From assembly GCF_019511345.1 (NCBI RefSeq), contig NZ_JAEUAK010000017.1, positions 1-64,000 of the forward strand: 64,000 nucleotides of DNA. Direction: 5' to 3'. Position numbers and translations under genes: made by a program. This document shows positions 49,458 to 59,700 of this stretch, piece after piece. Positions within the stretch are counted from its first letter, which is position 1. Each line of letters opens with the position of its first letter. Under the pieces are notes generated by a model, which saw only the letters and a program-made list of their open reading frames with translations, was not told the DNA's origin and did no database searches. This DNA comes from Rhizobium mesosinicum. GTDB taxonomy: Bacteria; Pseudomonadota; Alphaproteobacteria; Rhizobiales; Rhizobiaceae.

Positions 49458-50759
49458 TCAGCCCTGGTTCGGCAGGAGCATGCAGTCGTAGGAGCGCTTC
49501 TTCAGAGCATCGCAGGCAGACGTCGCGTCTTCCTTGCTCCGGAAGCCGACGAAACGGGCGCGATAAACCGCATTGGCGCCCTTGCCGACAGCTTCCGTGT
49601 AAGGTGAGGCGGAAACGAGCGGCGCGCCGGCCTCGGACTGGGCCTGCGCAAGAAGTGCGCGGGCAGCATCGGCGCTCGGGGCGGCCGAGATCTGGATCTG
49701 CCAGCCACCTGCCTTGTCGGCTGGTGCCTTGCCGACTGGCGCTTTCGGCGCCTTGCCGGCATTCATGATCTCGTCCATTGCCGCCGGGCGCTCCAGCGGG
49801 ATAACGCCATCGTCGGCATAACCGAGCGTCTTTGGCGCCGGTGCTGATGCCTCATCCGCAACGCGCGGCGCGCCTACCGGCACCGGAACATCGGCGTCAT
49901 CCGCGGCCGATGCGACCTCGACCTGCTGCTTCGCATTGATGCTGGCGGTCAGCTTGGCGGCGCCGGAGGCGGCACGTCCCATATAGCGGTCGAACAATCC
50001 GGCCATTTTGGCATCACGGCTGCGGGCGGTGCGGCCACCGAGCACTACGCCGACCACGCGGCGGTTACCATCTTTCACGGCGCTGACGATGTTGAAGCCG
50101 GAGGCATTCGTATAACCGGTCTTGATGCCATCCATGCCCTGGTAGCGATACATGAGATTGTTGTGGCCGCGGATGGTCCGGCCGCGGAAATTGAAGCTCG
50201 CAGTGGAGAAGAGCCGATATTCGCTCGGATAGTTCTTCATCAGCGCCACGGCGAGCGTGGACATGTCACGCGCAGTGGTAACCTGGCGATTGTCCGGCAG
50301 GCCGGAAGCATTGACGAAGACCGTGCGGCTCATGCCGAGCTGGCGAGCCTTCTGAGTCATGAGCCTTGCGAAATTACTCTCCGAGCCGCCGAGCTTTTCA
50401 CCAATGGCGGCAGCGGCATCATTGGCCGACTTGACGATCATGCCATAGACCGCCTCACGCACGGTGATGGTACCGCCCGCCTTTACGCCGAGCTTCGTCG
50501 GCGGGCGGGAAGCCGCATATTTCGACATCGTGATCGGCGTATCCCAGGTGAGCTTTCCGCGGTTCAACGCCTCGAAGGTGAGATAAAGGGTCATCATCTT
50601 CGTGAGCGAAGCCGGATGGTTGAGCGTATCGCCGTTTTCGGACGCGAGGACCTTACCGGTGCGGGCATCGAGTACGAGGGACGCACTGCCGGCGAAGGCC
50701 GCAACGGGTGCAGAAAGAGCCAGCGTCGCAGTCAGAATGGCAACCAAAAGCGTCTTCAT
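49458..50759 (-). CDS. D-Ala-D-Ala carboxypeptidase with SPOR domain
   Basis: The product is 433 residues. A signal peptide ends near AFA. The penicillin-binding motifs are S51-X-X-K54 (ASLTKMM), SAN in IVKSANDAAAAI (about 113-115) and KTG in DGIKTGYTNASG (about 215). The last 80 residues (GGWQIQISAAPSADAARALLAQA) are a SPOR domain that binds denuded septal glycan. It trims peptide stems in peptidoglycan in the periplasm. ATG 50759 follows AGGGGAAG. Confidence 0.96.
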   Translation of the reverse strand: MKTLLVAILTATLALSAPVAAFAGSASLVLDARTGKVLASENGDTLNHPASLTKMMTLYLTFEALNRGKLTWDTPITMSKYAASRPPTKLGVKAGGTITVREAVYGMIVKSANDAAAAIGEKLGGSESNFARLMTQKARQLGMSRTVFVNASGLPDNRQVTTARDMSTLAVALMKNYPSEYRLFSTASFNFRGRTIRGHNNLMYRYQGMDGIKTGYTNASGFNIVSAVKDGNRRVVGVVLGGRTARSRDAKMAGLFDRYMGRAASGAAKLTASINAKQQVEVASAADDADVPVPVGAPRVADEASAPAPKTLGYADDGVIPLERPAAMDEIMNAGKAPKAPVGKAPADKAGGWQIQISAAPSADAARALLAQAQSEAGAPLVSASPYTEAVGKGANAVYRARFVGFRSKEDATSACDALKKRSYDCMLLPNQG

Positions 50760-50993
50760 GCACTTCCCCTCGAATGTTCCGGCAGTTCAACACGACCGGC
50801 ATTTTGTCCCGTATTGTGACACATGCCCATAATCTGGCGCGACTTTGAGGCAACGGCCAAGAGTTTTCCAAGCTTTTGTTTCGCTCGGTTAATGGCCGGT
50901 AAAAGCACCCTTTTTCCGAGCAGGATTCAGCAAGGTTTAACGGCGGTATTGATAACCTCTGTGACACGAATACCAAGCGGGGTCACGGAAAAA

Positions 50994-52028
50994 ATGGGGC
51001 AGTGGAAGCGGCGTCTGAAGCGCATCGCGATCGGCGGCGGTCTGAAAGGGGCGTGGCTGGCGAACGCCGCCGGGCTCATGAAAGAAGCCCGCGGACGCGG
51101 TATCATCTTCACCCTCCACCATGTGCGCCCGCACATCGCCCAGCCGTTCGAGCCCAACCGTCATCTCGAAATCACTCCTGAATTTCTGGACGCCGCACTC
51201 CGGCGGCTGAAGCGGATCGGCTATCGTTTCGTACCGCTCGATGCGGTGCCTTTCCTCTTGTCAGATCCGCGGGACGATCGCCTGTTCGCCGCTTTCACGC
51301 TGGATGACGGGTACCGCAACAATCTGGTCCATGCCCTGCCTGTGTTCGAACGGCATGGCGCACCCTTTACCGTTTTCATAACACAGGGCTTTGCCGAGGG
51401 CTCGCACAGCATCTGGTGGGAAACACTGGCACTGCTGTTGAGCAGAGAAAACAGCGTCGAGTTCAACTTCGGCCGCGGCAGAGAGAGACTGCCGCTTGAT
51501 ACGCCCGTCCGCCAATGGGAGGCTTTCGACCGGTTCGCCGCATTCATCCACAGCCAGGATGAAGCCCGTGCCGTTTCCAACGTGGACGCGATGGCGCGAC
51601 ATTATGGCATCGAACCGACGGATATTACCCGCGATCTGGTGATGGGGCCGAAGGACCTGGGGGCGCTTGCGGCAAGTCCGCTTGCCACCCTCGGCGCCCA
51701 CACGATCAGCCACCGGGCGCTTGCCCGTCTGCCCTGGGCCGAGGCCCGGATCGAGATGGAAATTTCGGCTGACTATATCGAATCGATTACAGGAACTCGT
51801 CCCCGGACAATCGCCTATCCCTATGGCTTGCCGGCGACGGCGACCGCCCGCGAAGCGGGCATTGCAGCCGATCTCGGCTTTGCCGTCGCCGTGACGACGC
51901 AGCCGGGTTTGCCGGCGGCAGGACAGCTCACTTATATGCCGCGCATTTCGCTCAACGGCTTTTACCAGAAGCCGCGCTATGTCTCGGCGCTGGCTTCCGG
52001 CATTCCCTTGAAACTACTTGGAAAATAA
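50994..52028 (+). CDS. Polysaccharide deacetylase-family protein
   Basis: The product is 344 residues. The NodB-type motifs are present: FTLDDGYRNN with the Asp pair, GAHTISHRALARLPW with the two metal-binding His, and RTIAYPYGLPATATAREAGI. It probably removes acyl groups from a surface or cell-wall sugar, the substrate being unknown. ATG 50994 is chosen after GGA; an upstream extension has a weak site. It is divergent from the DD-carboxypeptidase over 234 bases. Confidence 0.88.
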   Translation: MGQWKRRLKRIAIGGGLKGAWLANAAGLMKEARGRGIIFTLHHVRPHIAQPFEPNRHLEITPEFLDAALRRLKRIGYRFVPLDAVPFLLSDPRDDRLFAAFTLDDGYRNNLVHALPVFERHGAPFTVFITQGFAEGSHSIWWETLALLLSRENSVEFNFGRGRERLPLDTPVRQWEAFDRFAAFIHSQDEARAVSNVDAMARHYGIEPTDITRDLVMGPKDLGALAASPLATLGAHTISHRALARLPWAEARIEMEISADYIESITGTRPRTIAYPYGLPATATAREAGIAADLGFAVAVTTQPGLPAAGQLTYMPRISLNGFYQKPRYVSALASGIPLKLLGK

Positions 52029-52033
52029 GCTCT

Positions 52034-52654
52034 TTACGGGTACATCCGCACCTTACCCCAGTTTCCCTCGGGCGTCGGCCGGTGAAACTCAATCCGGTCG
52101 TGCAGTCTGAATTTCTGGTCTTTCCAGAACTCGATCGAGGTCGGGCGGATCCGGAAACCGGACCAGTAAGACGGCCGCGGAATCTCGCCGACAGCATAGC
52201 GCGCCGTATATTCGGCAACGGCTTTTTCCAGTGCGAAGCGGCTTTCGAGCGGCCGCGACTGCTTGGAAGCCCAGGCACCGATACGGCTGCCGCGGGGACG
52301 GGTCGCAAAATACGCGTCGGCCTCGGCATCGGTTACAATTTCGACAGGACCGCGGACACGCACTTGACGGCGCAGCGTTTTCCAGTGGAAACACATGGCG
52401 GCTTTCTTCTGTCCCAAGATTTCGCGACCTTTCCGGCTCTCGAAATTCGTGTAGAAGACGAATCCGTCGGTATCGAAGCCTTTCAGGAGAACCATGCGGA
52501 CATTGGGCAGCCCATCTTCATCGACCGTCGCGAGTGCGACAGCATTGGGGTCGTTGACTTCGGAAGCCTCCGCCTCCTTCAGCCATTCCCCGAAGAGCTT
52601 GAAGGGCTCTTCGCTTTCGGTAAAGTCACCACCTGTTAACCCGTTTGCCGACAT
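52034..52654 (-). CDS. pdxH: Pyridoxamine 5'-phosphate oxidase
   Basis: The product is 206 residues. It uses FMN to make pyridoxal phosphate. Family segments are NAVALATVDEDGLPNVRMVLLKGFD, FYTNFESRKGREI, AMCFHWKTLRRQVRVRGPVE and the C-terminal FWKDQKFRLHDRIEF...NWGKVRMYP. Full length for the family. It is convergent with the deacetylase (5 bases between stops) and divergent from the surface-lipoprotein gene. Confidence 0.97.
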   Translation of the reverse strand: MSANGLTGGDFTESEEPFKLFGEWLKEAEASEVNDPNAVALATVDEDGLPNVRMVLLKGFDTDGFVFYTNFESRKGREILGQKKAAMCFHWKTLRRQVRVRGPVEIVTDAEADAYFATRPRGSRIGAWASKQSRPLESRFALEKAVAEYTARYAVGEIPRPSYWSGFRIRPTSIEFWKDQKFRLHDRIEFHRPTPEGNWGKVRMYP

Positions 52655-52718
52655 ATTAATTCAAATCCCGCGGTTTATGAAAACTGACCCAGCTTTTGAC
52701 GCTGGGGAAGGATACAGG

Positions 52719-53177
52719 GTGGAAGTCATAGCAAAGACACATCGCCATACAAAGAGTTCGCTGCGCCGCAGCTTCAGGCTCTCCGTCGTCGGTATCGCGA
52801 TTCTGTCACTTTCCGGCTGCATGACCGGAGGGTTAGATTTCCTGAGCTCGGCAAAGGTGGATCGTTCAGTTGCGACCGGCACAGTGCCGCAGCCCGCCCC
52901 CAGCACGGACACGCTTTCCGACGAGATGACGGTGCGCAACGCCGTGACGTCTGCCGATATCCAGAAGCTCGAGGGACAGCCGCTTCCCTGGGCCAATGCG
53001 TCTACCGGCAGTGCCGGCATCATCGACACGATCGTCGAGAATAATGACTCAGGCCAGGTTTGCCGCCAGTTCCGCACCACGCGGCATTCCTATGTCGGCA
53101 TCGCCAAATTCTATGGCAAGACCTGCCTTGTCGGCGGCGGCAACTGGCAGCTTCTGAGCTTCCAGCCGGAAAGCTGA
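52719..53177 (+). CDS. Predicted surface lipoprotein (RT0821/17-kDa-antigen-like)
   Basis: The product is 152 residues. Lipobox LSGC puts the lipidated Cys at residue 34. The end (GQVCRQFRTTRHSYVGIAKFYGKTCLVGGGNWQLL) resembles the C-terminal part of the Rickettsia/Legionella RT0821/Lpp0805 surface proteins. GTG 52719 is preferred over ATG 52677 because GGGGAAGG lies at 52704-52711 with good spacing. It is divergent from pdxH. Confidence 0.75.
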   Translation: MEVIAKTHRHTKSSLRRSFRLSVVGIAILSLSGCMTGGLDFLSSAKVDRSVATGTVPQPAPSTDTLSDEMTVRNAVTSADIQKLEGQPLPWANASTGSAGIIDTIVENNDSGQVCRQFRTTRHSYVGIAKFYGKTCLVGGGNWQLLSFQPES

Positions 53178-53209
53178 TCCCGTCTGGCCACCTGTTTCGG
53201 CGCGATGCG

Positions 53210-53225
53210 CCCTGACACGTCAGGG
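53210..53225 (+). terminator. Weak terminator after the surface lipoprotein gene
   Basis: CCCTGAC and GTCAGGG (53210-53216, 53219-53225) form a perfect 7-bp stem with a 2-base loop, followed only by TTAAT. It is plausible, but not a strong terminator. Confidence 0.45.
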
Positions 53226-53465
53226 TTAATGCGCCGTGCCGATTCGCCTCAATGTTTAGCAAAAGGCTAACCATTCGCGGCGAAACACCCCATATCCAAC
53301 GTCGGAAATAAGAAGTGATTAGCAACTCTCCCGCACGATCGCCCAACGAGCGGGCTTTCCTGTCGCGAGAGCGGACCGGACGGCGCGCTGTGAGTTGAGA
53401 TTCGGTTTTCGGGAACGGCCACGAGGAACATGCCTCCCGGATTGCGGCAGCGGCGGTGCGAACTA

Positions 53466-54674
53466 ATGCGTGATCCATACAAGGTCCTGGGCGTCAAGCG
53501 CGACGCGGATGCGGACGAAATCAAAGCGGCCTGGCGCAACATGGCCAAGGCCGTGCATCCCGATCACAATCAGGGTGACCCGACGGCGACCGCACGTTTT
53601 GCCGAGATCGGCCGCGCCTATGAAACGCTGAAAGATCCGAAGAAGCGCAATCTCTTCGACAGCGCCGCGCGCATGGCGGAAGCCAAGAAGCAGGAACAGA
53701 CGATCATGCAGCAGCGCCAGGCTGCCCGTGAGGCCGCCGCCCGGGCCAAGGCCGCACAGGCCACTGCCGAGCGCGTGATGGAAGAGCTTGCACGCGCCAA
53801 TGCCAATGCGCAAAAGGCGGCTGCGGCAGCAGGCGCCAAACAGCAGCGGACAGGCGCAACCGAAGCTGCAGAAGAGATGGTCGAGCGCATTTTTGGCGCG
53901 CAGGCACCCCGCGCCGCCGGACCACAGCAACCACACGCCCCGCAGGCGCATTCTCAACAAGCACATTCCCAGCAAGCGCAAGCCAAGCCGCATGCAGCCG
54001 AGGCGGCCAGGCAACCGGAACAGGAAACAGCGGAATCAGAAGCCACCAAGGCGGAGGACGAGCAGACGGAGGCCACTACCGGCACTGGCGCCAACATGTC
54101 GCTGCCGCTCAGCCTGCTGACCTCGCTCGTGCGCCGCTTCACCGGCGCAGGCCAGCCTGGCCTTGAGAAGGCCCCGGATGAAGTGGCGACCGCGACCGTG
54201 ACAATCGAAGACATCATGAAGGGAAGCTGGACGACGGTTTCCCTCCCGGAAGGCCGCGAAGTCGGCTTCGCGCTTCCGGCCGGCACGACTGAAGGCCATC
54301 AGATCCGGCTCAAGGGTCAGGGATTCAAGCTGCCGGGCATGCAGCGCGGCGACGCCGTCATCAACATCCACATCGCACCCGATCCGCGCTTCACCGTCGA
54401 TGGTTTCGACGTGCATGCTGTGCTGCCGCTCAACATCGAAAATGCGGTGCTCGGCACCGAGGCCCGTGTTGACGGTCCGCAGGGGCCACTCAATGTGACG
54501 GTTCCGGCCTGGTCAGGCTCCGACAAAACGATCCGCATTCCCGACCAGGGCCTGCCCAACGACAGCGGCGGAAAAGGCGATCTCGTCGTTGAGTTGCGTA
54601 TTATGTTGTGGGAAAAACCCGACGCCAAAGTCACTGATCTCATGCGCAGCATGCGTGAAGGGCTGTTTTTATGA
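53466..54674 (+). CDS. J-domain protein of CbpA-like (DnaJ C-terminal) type
   Basis: The product is 402 residues. The J-domain (residues 1-70) keeps VHPDHNQG with the essential HPD. A long Ala/Gln/His-rich coiled and disordered linker follows (about 70-210, including HSQQAHSQQAQAKP). The C-terminal substrate-binding part (from DEVATATVTIEDIMKGSWTTV) holds two beta-domains. The CxxCxGxG zinc repeats of DnaJ are absent. It would act with DnaK as a co-chaperone. ATG 53466 has only a weak site upstream. Confidence 0.9.
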   Translation: MRDPYKVLGVKRDADADEIKAAWRNMAKAVHPDHNQGDPTATARFAEIGRAYETLKDPKKRNLFDSAARMAEAKKQEQTIMQQRQAAREAAARAKAAQATAERVMEELARANANAQKAAAAAGAKQQRTGATEAAEEMVERIFGAQAPRAAGPQQPHAPQAHSQQAHSQQAQAKPHAAEAARQPEQETAESEATKAEDEQTEATTGTGANMSLPLSLLTSLVRRFTGAGQPGLEKAPDEVATATVTIEDIMKGSWTTVSLPEGREVGFALPAGTTEGHQIRLKGQGFKLPGMQRGDAVINIHIAPDPRFTVDGFDVHAVLPLNIENAVLGTEARVDGPQGPLNVTVPAWSGSDKTIRIPDQGLPNDSGGKGDLVVELRIMLWEKPDAKVTDLMRSMREGLFL

Positions 54675-54796
54675 AATTTTGGTGACAATCGCACCCTTTG
54701 TTACGATCCCTAACAGTTGATGATCTTGGGCCTGCTTGAACCGATTAACAGCCTATGCCATAGGCAGGATCATCAGAATTCCTAGGGAAGCGAAAT

Positions 54797-55615
54797 ATGG
54801 CTCAAGCATCCGGCCTCATGGCAGGCAAACGCGGCGTCATCATGGGTGTCGCCAACAATCGTTCGATTGCGTGGGGTATTGCCAAGGCCATTCATGCGCA
54901 GGGCGGAGAAGTTGCATTCACCTACCAGGGCGACGCCCTGAAGAAGCGCGTGGAGCCACTGGCCGCCGAAATCGGCGCCGTCATGGTCGGCCATTGTGAT
55001 GTGAGCGACGAATCCACGATCGACGCCGTTTTCGAGAATGTCGAGAAGCTATGGGGCAAGATCGATTTCATCGTGCACGCCATCGGCTTTTCCGACAAGG
55101 ACGAGCTGACCGGTCGTTATGTCGATACGACGCCTGACAATTTCGCCAAGACGATGCAGATCTCCGTCTACTCCTTCACCTCGGTCGCTCGCCGCGCCGA
55201 GAAGCTAATGACGGAAGGCGGCTCGATGCTCACCCTCACCTATTACGGTGCAGAAAAAGTAATGCCGAATTACAACGTCATGGGCGTTGCCAAGGCTGCG
55301 CTCGAAGCCAGCGTCAAGTATCTCGCCGTCGACCTCGGACCGAAGAACATTCGCGTCAACGCCGTTTCGGCAGGCCCGATCAAGACGCTTGCCGCCTCCG
55401 GCATCGGCGACTTCCGCTACATCCTCAAGTGGAACGAGTACAATGCGCCGCTGCGCCGCACCGTCACCATCGAGGAAGTGGGCGATGTCGGCCTCTACCT
55501 TCTTTCGGACCTGTCTCGTTCGGTGACCGGCGAAGTGCATCACGCCGACAGCGGCTATCATGTCATCGGCATGAAGGCTGTGGACGCGCCTGATATTTCC
55601 GTCATCAAGGACTGA
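54797..55615 (+). CDS. fabI: Enoyl-[acyl-carrier-protein] reductase I
   Basis: The product is 272 residues. It reduces trans-2-enoyl-ACP in fatty-acid elongation. The NAD site is GVANNRSIAWGIAKAIHAQG. Catalytic Y159 and K166 stand in YNVMGVAK (Y-X6-K), with YGAEKVMPN before them and SAGPIKTLAASGI after. AGGGAAG precedes ATG 54797. The phosphoglycerate-mutase-like gene starts 31 bases after the stop. Confidence 0.97.
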   Translation: MAQASGLMAGKRGVIMGVANNRSIAWGIAKAIHAQGGEVAFTYQGDALKKRVEPLAAEIGAVMVGHCDVSDESTIDAVFENVEKLWGKIDFIVHAIGFSDKDELTGRYVDTTPDNFAKTMQISVYSFTSVARRAEKLMTEGGSMLTLTYYGAEKVMPNYNVMGVAKAALEASVKYLAVDLGPKNIRVNAVSAGPIKTLAASGIGDFRYILKWNEYNAPLRRTVTIEEVGDVGLYLLSDLSRSVTGEVHHADSGYHVIGMKAVDAPDISVIKD

Positions 55616-55645
55616 TCCGTCCTCCCCCAAGCGGAGCCGATCCCC

Positions 55646-56236
55646 GTGCTCATCTATGTGATCAGACACGGCCAGACCGACTGGAATGCAGAGCGCCGCC
55701 TGCAGGGGCAGAAGGATATTCCGATCAACGCGATCGGGCGCGAACAGGCAAGACAGAACGGGATCGCCCTTGCGGCGATCCTGGAATCCCAAGACATGGA
55801 ATTCGATTTCGTCGCAAGCCCGCTCGGGCGCACGCGGGAGACCATGGAGATCATGCGGTCGGCCATGGGGCTTGCGCCCAAGGATTACCGAACCGACGAC
55901 CGTCTGGTCGAAGTCTCCTTCGGCGACTGGGAAGGCCATACGCTGAAACAGCTCAGGGCATCGCAGGCCGACCGGGTAACGGAACGCAATATCAACAAGT
56001 GGGATTTCATTCCGCCCGGGGAGGATGCGGAAAGCTACGAGATCATGTCGTGGCGGACCGGCGCATGGCTGAATTCGGTCGACCGGCCGACCGTCTGCGT
56101 CACCCACGGCGGCGTCATCAGAAGCTTGTTCAAGATCATCTCCAACCTGCCGAAGGACGTCGCCTCCGAAGGCGAAATCCCGCAGGATCGGATTTTGAAG
56201 ATCGAGACGTCGCAGAGTCTGATCGGCTGGATCTAG
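55646..56236 (+). CDS. Histidine phosphatase (phosphoglycerate mutase-like)
   Basis: The product is 196 residues. The catalytic motif LIYVIRHGQTDWNAERRLQGQKD starts the protein with RHG at 7-9, the acidic segment SPLGRTRETMEIM follows, and VCVTHGGVIRSL supplies the second His. The substrate is unknown. The start is GTG 55646 after GGAG. It sits 31 bases after fabI and is convergent with the DUF1344 gene. Confidence 0.9.
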   Translation: MLIYVIRHGQTDWNAERRLQGQKDIPINAIGREQARQNGIALAAILESQDMEFDFVASPLGRTRETMEIMRSAMGLAPKDYRTDDRLVEVSFGDWEGHTLKQLRASQADRVTERNINKWDFIPPGEDAESYEIMSWRTGAWLNSVDRPTVCVTHGGVIRSLFKIISNLPKDVASEGEIPQDRILKIETSQSLIGWI

Positions 56237-56260
56237 GCAAATCGGCTTGGTTGACGATCC

Positions 56261-56521
56261 CTACTTAACGATATCCAGATCGTTGATGACGCGCTTGCCG
56301 TCGACTTCCGTGTAGAAGATCACAACCTTGACCCCGGCTTTGAGGCCCTCGAAATCGAATTCCTCGGGCGCCTGATAGGTCTTGCCGTCATCGAGCGTCA
56401 GTACGAGATTGGTCGTGTCGACCTTCTTGATCGTCGCCTCGACATCGGCGCTCTCGGCAAAACTGCTCATCGGCGAAAGAAAATTTGCCGTGGCCAGAAG
56501 CGTAGCAATAACGAAACGCAT
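56261..56521 (-). CDS. DUF1344 exported protein
   Basis: The product is 86 residues. A signal peptide ends at SSFAES, followed by the small DUF1344 domain: VEATIKKVDTTNLVLTLDDGKTY, EEFDFEGLKAGVKVVIFYTEVDGKRVINDLDI. The role is unknown; the family is common in rhizobia. ATG 56521 follows AAAGGA. The 237-base divergent gap to the next gene holds both promoters. Confidence 0.88.
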   Translation of the reverse strand: MRFVIATLLATANFLSPMSSFAESADVEATIKKVDTTNLVLTLDDGKTYQAPEEFDFEGLKAGVKVVIFYTEVDGKRVINDLDIVK

Positions 56522-56758
56522 GTCGGCAATTCCTTTGAAACGCTGCCGTTGATATCGAGTGGCCACAGATAAACTCCTGAATATGGCGAAAATTGCCCGG
56601 AAGAATGGCTTTCGGCGCCCAATTGATGAATAGGATCTTACGGATAATCAAGAGGCTCGATTAACCGTATTTTTCTCTCCGTTTACGCGATTTAGCAGGC
56701 GCGAATGCGCGCAATCGTAAATTAACTCCTGCACCCTAAAGTCAGCGCGAATGTAGGG

Positions 56759-59700
56759 GTGTGTGATTTGCAATTCCGGCTGAGCAACAGCAAGCAGCTG
56801 CGGCGAGTTCTGAAGAATACGCGTGTCTCGCTGCTGGTTTCCGCCCTCGTGGCCATCGTCGTTATTGCCGTCGGCTTTGCACTCGACAGTGCGAATACTG
56901 CCGCCTATCTGCGTGAGCTGAAAATCCGTACCGAAAGCCAGACTTACCTGATCCGTGCCCGCATGTCGGCGCAGATCAATATGGACATCACCGCCGTCCG
57001 CGACCTTTCCAACCTGATCTCGCTCGGCACGCAGGAGAACGAGGTGGAGTTGGAGCGGCAAATCAACTGGTTGCTGATCCAGAATCCGCATTTCATCCAT
57101 ATTGCGGTCGCGCCTGATTTCATCGTCAAGTCGGTTTATCCGGCGCAATCCGGCAGAGACAGAATCGGCAAGGATGTGCGCGAGCGGCTGTTGGAGCGCA
57201 TGTCTATCAGCCGCAATACCAACGATCAGTCGGCCCGCTTCTATGGTCCCTTCAAGATGACGGAGGCGGAAAACGCCTTCGCGATCTTCTTCCCTGTTTT
57301 CGTCAAGCAGAACGGCCAGCGCCGCATCTGGGGCGCGGTCGAGGTGGTCATCGACCAGAACATGTTCTACGAGGCGACCGGTCTGAAGCCGGCGCGCAAC
57401 AGCGAAAACCAGGAGCGCTATCCGCATCTCGACCACCTCTCTATCGCTGTGCGCGACATCGGCACTCCGGACGAAACTGCGGCGCCCTTTTTCGGCCCAT
57501 CCAATATCTACGAGAAGGATCCACTCCGGCGCAAAATCAGTTTCGCGGGCGGACGGTGGGAACTGGCAGCCGTGCCGAAGGGCGGCTGGCACGCCATTCC
57601 TGATAATCAGCCTGAACTGCGGCTGATCATCGTCGCTGCGGGCTGCGTCATCATCATCCCGATCTTCTTCGCCATATGGCTGCTCGGTGAACGCAACCGC
57701 AACATCGCGCAGCTCGAGACCCGCGAGGGCAAGCTTCTGGAACTGTCGCAGCGCCTGAACTTGGCGCTTGAATCCTCCCGGATCGGCATATGGGAGCTGC
57801 AGGAAAACGCCACCAGCCTTGCCTGGGATTCACGCGCATCCGCCCTTCACGGGCTCAAAGCGATCGAGGGCAACCAACCACTGGATGTGTTGCTTTCGAC
57901 GATCGTGCCCGAAGACCGCGAAATCGCCGAGGTTCACTTCTTCGGTTGCAGCATCGCCGGAGAAGCCTGCACCACGCAATACAGGGTGATGCGGGAAGAG
58001 GGTCGGATCCGCCATCTGCGCTCCATCGGCGCCTTCTATACGGATGCCGGCGGCACAGGAAAGACGATCGGCATCGTCTGGGATGTCACGGCCGACGTGG
58101 AAGTCACCAATACGCTTCGTCTCGCCAAGGAAACGAGCGAGCTCAAGAATGCCGAGCTGGAACTCGCGCTGGCAGAACTTTCGAGCCGCGAGGCGGAGCT
58201 TGCCGAACTCTCCGGCAAGCTCGATCTGGCGCTCGATTCCTATCAATGCGGCATCTGGGAGGCAGTTCTCGGCAAGCGCGGTTCGATCTGGGACGAGCGC
58301 ATGCAAGAGCTCTACGGGTTGAAGCAGAGCAATGCCTTCGTGACCGAAGAGGCCTGGCTCTCCCGCATCCATCCCGATGATCGCGGGCTGGCGCTCGAAA
58401 GCGCCCGGCATTTCAAGCGACTCGGAGACACGCATACGCTTGTCGTCCGCGTGCCGGACGAGAATGGCGGCCTGCGCTACGTGCGTTCCGTGGGCAAGGT
58501 GCACCGCACGCCGACCGGCGAGATGAAAATCATCGGCATCGCCTTCGATTCGACCGAAGACGCTTTGATGACGCTGCGCCTCAAGGCCGCGAAGGACGAG
58601 GCGATCGCCAAGAACGTCGAACTGGAGCTTGCCAAGAACAGGATCGAGCACAACTCCTTGCACGACCCGCTCACCTCGCTCGCCAACCGCCGCAAGCTCG
58701 ATATCGCGCTGGAAAACCTTACCGATGCCGGCCGCGGCGAGCCGCAGACATTCGCGATCCTGCATATCGATCTCGACCGGTTCAAGGAAATCAACGATAC
58801 GCTGGGACATGCCGCCGGCGATGCGATGCTGGTACATGCTTCACGCGTGCTTTCCAGAAACCTGCGCGACAGCGATGTCGTTGCGCGTATCGGCGGCGAT
58901 GAGTTCGTCATCCTCTCCTTCGACGTAGGCGACAAGGAAATGGCGGAGCTCGCCGGCCGCGTCGTCGAGGAAATGCGCCAGCCGATCGATTTCCAGGGCT
59001 TCTCCTGCCGCTGCGGCGTATCGATCGGCATTGCGCTGGCGAGCGGCATTCATGTCGATGCGCGCAAAGTGCTGATCAATGCCGACATCGCGCTCTATCG
59101 CGCCAAGAGCCTTGGCCGCAACCGCTTCGAATTCTTCAACCATAATCTGCAAGCCGACATCATCAACAACAAGCGCACGGCCGATGAGATCCTCGCGGGC
59201 ATCGACAATGGCGAGTTCACGGCCTGGTATCAGCCGCAGTTTTGCGCACGCTCGATGAAGCTGACGGGGGTCGAGGCTCTGGTGCGCTGGCGCCATCCCT
59301 CCAGGGGCTTGCTCACGCCGGACAAATTCCTGCGTATTGCCGATGAGATCAATGTCGTACAGACGCTCGACCGCATCGTTCTGGAGACGGCGCTGCGCGA
59401 CAAGATGCGGTGGGCGGCACAGGGCGTTTCCGTCCCAAAAGTCTCCGTCAACGTTTCGGCGCGGCGCCTGCATGATGGCAGCCTCCTGGAATCGTTGACC
59501 GACCTGCAAATCCGCCCCGGCGAAATTTCCTTCGAACTGGTGGAATCCATTTTTCTCGACGAAAGCGAGGACGTGGTCTCGCAGAACCTCGAACGGATCA
59601 AGGCGCTTGGTATCGACATCGAAATCGACGATTTCGGCACCGGCCACACCTCGATCGTATCGCTGCTGAAGCTCAAGCCGAAACGGCTCAAGATCGACCG

